From positions 1-16,581 of the forward strand of contig JAZQHC010000050.1 of assembly GCA_045540335.1 (NCBI GenBank): a stretch of DNA of 16,581 nucleotides, in the 5' to 3' direction. The notes beneath the pieces are model-generated. The model saw only the letters and a program-made list of their open reading frames with translations. It did not search any database and was not told the DNA's origin. Shown one piece after another: positions 13,480-16,581 of this stretch. This stretch comes from RGIG7213 sp045540335 (GTDB lineage: Bacteria; Bacillota; Clostridia; Oscillospirales; CAG-272). Numbering within the stretch: the stretch's first letter is position 1; each line of letters starts with the position of its first letter. Made by a program: the position numbers and the translations under genes.

Positions 13480-13905
13480 ATGGCTAAGAAAATAATGGCT
13501 TACGTTAAACTGCAGTTGCCTGCAGGAAAAGCTACACCTCAACCCCCGGTTGGTCCTGCTTTGGGTCAGCACGGTGTTAACATTGCAGCGTTCACAAAAG
13601 AATTCAATGAAAGAACAAAGAACGATATCGGTCTTATTATCCCCGTAGTTATCACTATCTACGCAGACAGATCCTTCTCGTTCATCACTAAAACACCCCC
13701 CGCAGCTGTTCTTATAAAGAAAGCAGCAGGTATCGAATCCGGTTCTGCAGTACCTAACAAAACAAAGGTTGCAAAAATCACAAAAGAACAGGTTCAAAAA
13801 ATTGCCGAAACTAAAAAGCCCGACCTTACAGCAGGTTCCTTGGAAGCCGCTATGAGCATGGTTGCAGGTACAGCACGCAGCATGGGCATCACAGTAGAGG
13901 ACTAA
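13480..13905 (+). CDS. rplK: Large-subunit ribosomal protein uL11
   Basis: L11 forms the GTPase-associated region of the 50S subunit with 23S rRNA and is needed for RelA-type stringent signalling. The 141-residue protein has the standard start (AKKIMAYVKLQLPAGKA), the PPVGPALGQHGVNI segment, and the C-terminal RNA-binding domain ending GTARSMGITVED. An AAAGGA site lies upstream of the ATG. The gene follows a 124-base gap with a structured leader and is 16 bases from rplA. Confidence 0.97.
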   Translation: MAKKIMAYVKLQLPAGKATPQPPVGPALGQHGVNIAAFTKEFNERTKNDIGLIIPVVITIYADRSFSFITKTPPAAVLIKKAAGIESGSAVPNKTKVAKITKEQVQKIAETKKPDLTAGSLEAAMSMVAGTARSMGITVED

Positions 13906-13921
13906 GGGGAGGTATAGCGAA

Positions 13922-14614
13922 ATGTTTAAAGGTAAGAAATATACAGATAGCGTAAAGCTTATTGATAAAACAAAGCTTTACGATTCAGAAGAGGCACTTT
14001 CCCTCGTATGCCAAACGGCAAAAGCAAAATTTGATGAAACTATCGAGCTTCACGTTCGTCTCGGCGTAGATAGCCGCCATGCAGACCAACAGGTTAGAGG
14101 TGCAGTTGTTCTTCCCAACGGTACGGGTAAAAACGTTCGTACACTCGTTTTCGCAAGAGGCGACAAGGCTGATGCAGCGAAAGCAGCAGGCGCAGATTTC
14201 GTAGGCGCAGAAGATATGGTTGCGAAGATCACACAGGAAAACTGGTTCGACTTCGACGTTGTTATTGCTTCCCCCGACATGATGGGCGTTATCGGTCATT
14301 TGGGTAAGGTTCTCGGTCCTAAGGGTCTTATGCCTAACCCCAAAGCAGGTACAGTTACACCCGACGTTGCAAGGGCTGTTACAGAAGCAAAAGCAGGTAA
14401 GATCGAATACAGACTTGATAAAACAAACATAATCCACTGCCCCATCGGTAAGGCTTCCTTCGGTGCTGAAAAATTGGGCGAAAACTTTGATACACTTATG
14501 GGCGCTATCATCAAAGCAAAACCCGCAGCATCAAAAGGCCAATATCTTAAGAGTGTTTGCATAGCATCCACAATGGGCCCCGGCATCAAGATTAACACTG
14601 CAAAGCTTGGTTAA
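13922..14614 (+). CDS. rplA: Large-subunit ribosomal protein uL1
   Basis: L1 builds the mobile stalk near the ribosomal E site and in many bacteria represses its own operon by binding the mRNA leader. The 230-residue length is normal. Conserved pieces include LRLGVDSRHADQQVRG-like LHVRLGVDSRHADQQVRG, HLGKVLGPKGLMPNPKAGTV and the C-terminal STMGPGIKI. A GGGGAGG site lies eight bases before the ATG. The operon ends here at a strong terminator; rplJ and rplL are absent. Confidence 0.97.
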   Translation: MFKGKKYTDSVKLIDKTKLYDSEEALSLVCQTAKAKFDETIELHVRLGVDSRHADQQVRGAVVLPNGTGKNVRTLVFARGDKADAAKAAGADFVGAEDMVAKITQENWFDFDVVIASPDMMGVIGHLGKVLGPKGLMPNPKAGTVTPDVARAVTEAKAGKIEYRLDKTNIIHCPIGKASFGAEKLGENFDTLMGAIIKAKPAASKGQYLKSVCIASTMGPGIKINTAKLG

Positions 14615-14623
14615 TTAAATAAT

Positions 14624-14655
14624 AAAATGGGCGAAATTTCGCCCATTTTTTATAT
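14624..14655 (+). terminator. Intrinsic terminator of the ribosomal operon
   Basis: A perfect 26-base palindrome (14624-14649) centred on GGGCGAAATTTCGCCC is followed by a run of T to 14651. It lies ten bases after the rplA stop. Confidence 0.92.
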
Positions 14656-14665
14656 TAAAAATAAA

Positions 14666-14723
14666 AGCATCCGCTTGTAGCAGTCTTATTGCAAGGATTG
14701 CCGCAAGCGGATAGCTTTTTTGT
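14666..14723. terminator. Branched two-way terminator between convergent genes
   Basis: ATCCGCTTG (about 14671-14679) pairs with CAAGCGGAT (about 14704-14712), extended by AAGC/GCTT with one bulge. An inner hairpin (GCAGTC with GATTGC) tops it. On the plus strand the stem runs into TTTTTT. On the minus strand it runs into TTTTATTTTT, serving the 78-residue gene that ends at 14730. Confidence 0.8.
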
Positions 14724-14729
14724 TTTGGC

Positions 14730-14966
14730 TTATTTAATAACCTTTACAAAAACGAGAATTGTCAAAACAATTCCTATAAATGCGTAAATGCCTACCAACG
14801 CACCAACAGCACTGAAAATGATACCAATAATAGGAAGCTTTGCAAGCAAACCTATAACAACGCCGCATACTACGTCTATCAAAGCGTAGATAACGAGGCA
14901 AACAACAAAAGGCACAAGCTCTTTTGCTTTAAAAGCATGGGGGAAAATTTTCTTAATAATATCCAT
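14730..14966 (-). CDS. Small membrane protein of unknown function
   Basis: The product is 78 residues and not recognised. A short basic start (MDIIKKIFPHAFKAKE) is followed by two or three membrane segments: about 18-41 (VPFVVCLVIYALIDVVCGVV) and about 45-75 (LPIIGIIFSAVGALV, FIGIVLTILVFV), with many glycines and almost no charge. The last residues KVIK are basic. An AAGGAG site lies eight bases before the ATG, and a full promoter plus an attenuator-like hairpin lie upstream, so it is a real regulated gene. It converges on rplA, with terminators between. Confidence 0.8.
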   Translation of the reverse strand: MDIIKKIFPHAFKAKELVPFVVCLVIYALIDVVCGVVIGLLAKLPIIGIIFSAVGALVGIYAFIGIVLTILVFVKVIK

Positions 14967-14990
14967 TTCTCTTTCTCCTTAAATATTTGT

Positions 14991-15021
14991 AAAACAGACC
15001 CCGTTCGGAAAACGGGGTCTG
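14991..15021 (-). promoter_or_regulatory. Terminator-like hairpin in the leader of the 78-residue gene
   Basis: On the minus strand CAGACCCCGTT (15021-15011) pairs over 11 bases with AACGGGGTCTG (15005-14995) around a five-base loop, followed by TTTT. It lies between the promoter (15084-15112) and the ribosome site (14980-14975), as an attenuator would. The T run is short. A small alternative stem CCGTTTACGG lies upstream. No known riboswitch or T-box signature is seen. Confidence 0.6.
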
Positions 15022-15083
15022 GCATCAACAAAGATAAAATAACTTGATTTCCGTAAACGGTTTATTGTTTCTACTGTAATTTA

Positions 15084-15112
15084 AGTATATAGCAAAACAG
15101 AAAAAATGTCAA
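15084..15112 (-). promoter_or_regulatory. Promoter of the 78-residue membrane protein gene
   Basis: On the minus strand TTGACA (15112-15107) and TATACT (15089-15084) are exactly 17 bases apart. The expected start is near 15077, leaving a leader of about 110 bases that contains the hairpin at 14995-15021. Confidence 0.85.
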
Positions 15113-15163
15113 TACACTATTTTATAAATTTGTAATACAGTATTTAAAGGCAAGTTTCCAAAA

Positions 15164-15490
15164 TTACAGCAGTTGTCTTAATTTATCAAGAAACGCTTCT
15201 TCACCAATGGTGTTAAATTTAAAAAACATTGCCTGGCTTCCGCCTGTTGAAATAGCCGATATATATATTTTTTCATCTTCGCCTTGAAATAAGGTAACGT
15301 TTAAACTTACTCGGTTGCTGCCCGCATAACTGTACCTTTCAAATACACGAACACTGCACCTTGCGTTGTTAATCTTAAAATCGCTTGTTTCTTCAAGCGA
15401 AGCCGATATGCTGGAATCAAGTATTCCATTTTCGATTTTTTGCAGCAGTTGGTCAAAATTACCGTATAAAACTTTTTCTAATTTAGCCAT
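15164..15490 (-). CDS. DUF6054-like small protein
   Basis: The product is 108 residues, of unknown function, and appears cytoplasmic, with no signal or membrane segment. The pattern of an N-terminal helix (FDQLLQKIENGIL), then SCSVRVFERYSYAG-like beta strands, NRVSLNVTLFQG, a glycine-rich SAISTGGSQA and a closing helix GEEAFLDKL matches what I recall of the DUF6054 family; this is from memory. The ATG at 15490 has AAGGAG 13 bases upstream, a long spacing. A TTGCAA/TATAAT promoter lies at the end of the upstream lipoprotein gene. Confidence 0.75.
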   Translation of the reverse strand: MAKLEKVLYGNFDQLLQKIENGILDSSISASLEETSDFKINNARCSVRVFERYSYAGSNRVSLNVTLFQGEDEKIYISAISTGGSQAMFFKFNTIGEEAFLDKLRQLL

Positions 15491-15537
15491 TTATGTATAT
15501 TTTCTCCTTCTATAATTATATGAAGCAAAACAGTGTA

Positions 15538-15566
15538 ATTATATCATATAATAAACCTTTTTGCAA
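15538..15566 (-). promoter_or_regulatory. Promoter of the DUF6054-like gene
   Basis: On the minus strand TTGCAA (15566-15561) and TATAAT (15543-15538) are 17 bases apart. The -35 box lies inside the last codons of the upstream lipoprotein gene. Confidence 0.75.
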
Positions 15567-16029
15567 CAGGTGTAAAAGAATCATATCGTTCTGAACTTTC
15601 AAAGGTAATCTTTAATGGAATTTCATGTAAAGTTTTGTTTTCAATAACTGTTTCAGGATAAATAACAACACCTTCGTTTTCTATATATATTTTTTCTATA
15701 TTGCACTTAAATAAATACACAAATTTCCCTGATTTATCTACAAATACAATTCGTTGAATATTATCTGTTTGCCCGGCTTGGACTTGACTGATTGATATGT
15801 TCAAGTTATATTTTTTAGAAAAACCATCACCATCAAGATAGCTATCTTCAAAGTTGAAAACGTATGCTCGGTCAAATTCAAAGGAAAAAATATCTTTAAG
15901 TGTTGTTTTTTCTTGTTTATCCAGCACGGAAATGAGTTTATTGGCATAATCTTCTTTTTCTTGACTGCATGAAGCGAGAGAAAGTAACATTATTCCGCAA
16001 AGAATAAAGGAAAAAATTCTTTTAATAAT
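15544..16029 (-). CDS. Predicted lipoprotein, probable ATT start
   Basis: This is a secreted lipoprotein of unknown function. The first ATG (15990) would give 148 residues with a stunted signal, MLLSLASC. Thirteen codons upstream, right after an in-frame TAA, lies ATT (16029-16027). Reading from there gives a proper lipoprotein signal (IKRIFSFILCGIMLLSLASC) with basic residues, hydrophobic core and lipobox LASC. An AAAGGTGG ribosome site (16045-16038) ends eight bases before that ATT and is not placed for the ATG. I therefore choose 16029 (161 residues). The mature part (SQEKEDYANKLISVLDKQE onward) is beta-rich with no recognised domain. It has its own promoter. An ATG-to-ATT mutation or an assembly error is the alternative. 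Confidence 0.7.
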   Translation of the reverse strand: MIKRIFSFILCGIMLLSLASCSQEKEDYANKLISVLDKQEKTTLKDIFSFEFDRAYVFNFEDSYLDGDGFSKKYNLNISISQVQAGQTDNIQRIVFVDKSGKFVYLFKCNIEKIYIENEGVVIYPETVIENKTLHEIPLKITFESSERYDSFTPVAKRFII

Positions 16030-16053
16030 TTATAACACCACCTTTACAGTTGT

Positions 16054-16082
16054 ATTTTAACATAAACTTTTATGAATTGCAA
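16054..16082 (-). promoter_or_regulatory. Promoter of the lipoprotein gene
   Basis: On the minus strand TTGCAA (16082-16077) and TAAAAT (16059-16054) are 17 bases apart. The predicted start is just before the AAAGGTGG site at 16045-16038. Confidence 0.7.
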
Positions 16083-16089
16083 TATGTGT

Positions 16090-16116
16090 AAAAAAACGCC
16101 CGAATTTCCTCGGGCG
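16090..16116 (-). terminator. Intrinsic terminator, minus strand
   Basis: CGCCCGA and TCGGGCG (16097-16103 and 16110-16116) form a stem that on the minus strand is followed by seven T. It ends whatever is transcribed from 16154-16475 and lies just upstream of the lipoprotein promoter. Confidence 0.88.
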
Positions 16117-16153
16117 GTTGAATTGTTTGTATATTTATGAAATTTAAATTATT

Positions 16154-16292
16154 TCATATCCTTGATAGCAGCCTGTGTTGTGGCAAACAAAGGGAGGAAA
16201 CTTTTTCCGTGTTTTGTCTCTTACCCTCAACACCTAATGTTTTAGGCGGTTTATCGGGTGAGAAATGCAAATACCAATAAGCATTTAGGAGA
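16154..16292 (-). other. Unresolved stretch, possibly a frameshifted gene end or element remnant
   Basis: Between the stop of the short membrane ORF (16293) and the terminator, all three minus-strand frames carry protein-like but short runs. One frame reads FSPDKPPKTLGVEGKRQ and on to LPQHRLLSRI, stopping at 16154. Another reads GKSFLPLFATTQAAIKDMK. The first of these frames is open from 16417, overlapping the membrane ORF. None has a convincing ribosome site of its own. It may be a decayed gene or part of a repeated element; I cannot assign it. Confidence 0.35.
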
Positions 16293-16475
16293 TTATTCTG
16301 ATATATTAGACTTGATAGAATATCGTTTAACAAATCTTTCTTCGGTATGAATTTTTTTTGATTCATATTTTGAGTTTGTAATTTTTTTTCCATTACTTTT
16401 GTTGAATAAGGTTGCAACGATATATAGTCTCCACAAATAAAAAAATACTACACCGAAAACTAATATAATCCCCAT
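16293..16475 (-). CDS. Short membrane ORF, possibly the start of a frameshifted gene
   Basis: The product is about 60 residues and not recognised. The first 23 residues (MGIILVFGVVFFYLWRLYIV) form one membrane segment; the rest is Lys/Ser-rich and polar. The start at 16475 is preferred because GAGG lies eight bases before it; the earlier GTG and ATG (16484, 16481) leave no room for a ribosome site. Two runs of eight A on the minus strand (16389-16382 and 16359-16352) lie in the body, and a slip there would continue in the frame that stays open to 16154. No promoter is visible between the gene and the terminator at 16501-16533. Confidence 0.45.
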   Translation of the reverse strand: MGIILVFGVVFFYLWRLYIVATLFNKSNGKKITNSKYESKKIHTEERFVKRYSIKSNISE

Positions 16476-16500
16476 TTTCATCACCTCAAGTGGATTTTTG

Positions 16501-16533
16501 CCAAAAAGAAAGGGAAGTATTCAAATACTTCCC
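16501..16533 (-). terminator. Intrinsic terminator of the gene entering from the right
   Basis: GGGAAGTATT (16512-16521) and AATACTTCCC (16524-16533) form a stem that on the minus strand is followed by TTTCTTTTT. It starts at the stop codon of the partial reading frame at the window edge. Confidence 0.8.
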
Positions 16534-16581
16534 TAAATCTTATTAAATTTTTCTCTATTATATTCCTCTAATTGATACAAC
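16533..16581 (-). CDS. C-terminal end of a gene cut by the window edge
   Basis: One minus-strand frame reads LYQLEEYNREKFNKI and then TAG at 16535-16533, immediately followed by a terminator hairpin. The charged, helical composition and the stop-terminator spacing suggest a real gene end. Fifteen residues are too few to name it. Confidence 0.5.
   Translation of the reverse strand, partial: LYQLEEYNREKFNKI

Overview
The window looks like chromosomal core from a Gram-positive Clostridia-type bacterium (Bacillota), possibly a gut member. The reasons are the moderate GC content, AGGAGG-type ribosome binding sites, sigma-A-like promoters (TTGACA or TTGCAA, 17-18 bases, TATAAT), and the rpmG-secE-nusG-rplK-rplA order. 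No phage or plasmid module, CRISPR array or intact transposase is visible.

Left end (1-1301), all on the minus strand: a tRNA-Pro(TGG) that runs off the left edge, then about 0.85 kb with no protein gene, then the RNase P RNA gene (rnpB) with a strong promoter. The gap holds three near-identical 5' halves of another tRNA-Pro gene, each breaking off just past the anticodon loop, plus a fourth shorter piece. Paired TGGTCAAA repeats with a 12-base period lie next to the intact tRNA and two of the halves. This is the least ordinary part of the window.

Minus-strand block (1381-8068): a large secreted, membrane-anchored protein of unknown function with a glycosidase-like central part, followed 42 bases later by 4-alpha-glucanotransferase (malQ), then comEC with its own promoter. 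The C-terminal lactamase-like domain of this ComEC has lost most of its metal-binding motif.

Plus-strand block (8168-14655): a divergent promoter drives mtaB, a RluA-family pseudouridine synthase gene and lnt (tRNA modification, RNA modification, lipoprotein N-acylation), tightly packed as one operon. A second promoter with a structured leader drives rpmG-secE-nusG, followed by an rplK leader hairpin, rplK, rplA and a strong terminator. These serve ribosome assembly, protein export and transcription elongation. rplJ and rplL do not follow.

Right end (14660-16581), minus strand: small genes with individual promoters. They encode a 78-residue membrane protein behind an attenuator-like hairpin, a DUF6054-like protein, a lipoprotein that seems to start at a rare ATT codon, and a short membrane ORF followed by an unresolved, possibly frameshifted stretch. 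The tail of one more gene enters from the right edge.

No clearly new multi-gene system is visible. The best leads are the tRNA-Pro half-gene array, the rpmG leader with its nine-codon ORF, the ATT-start lipoprotein and the degenerate ComEC domain.
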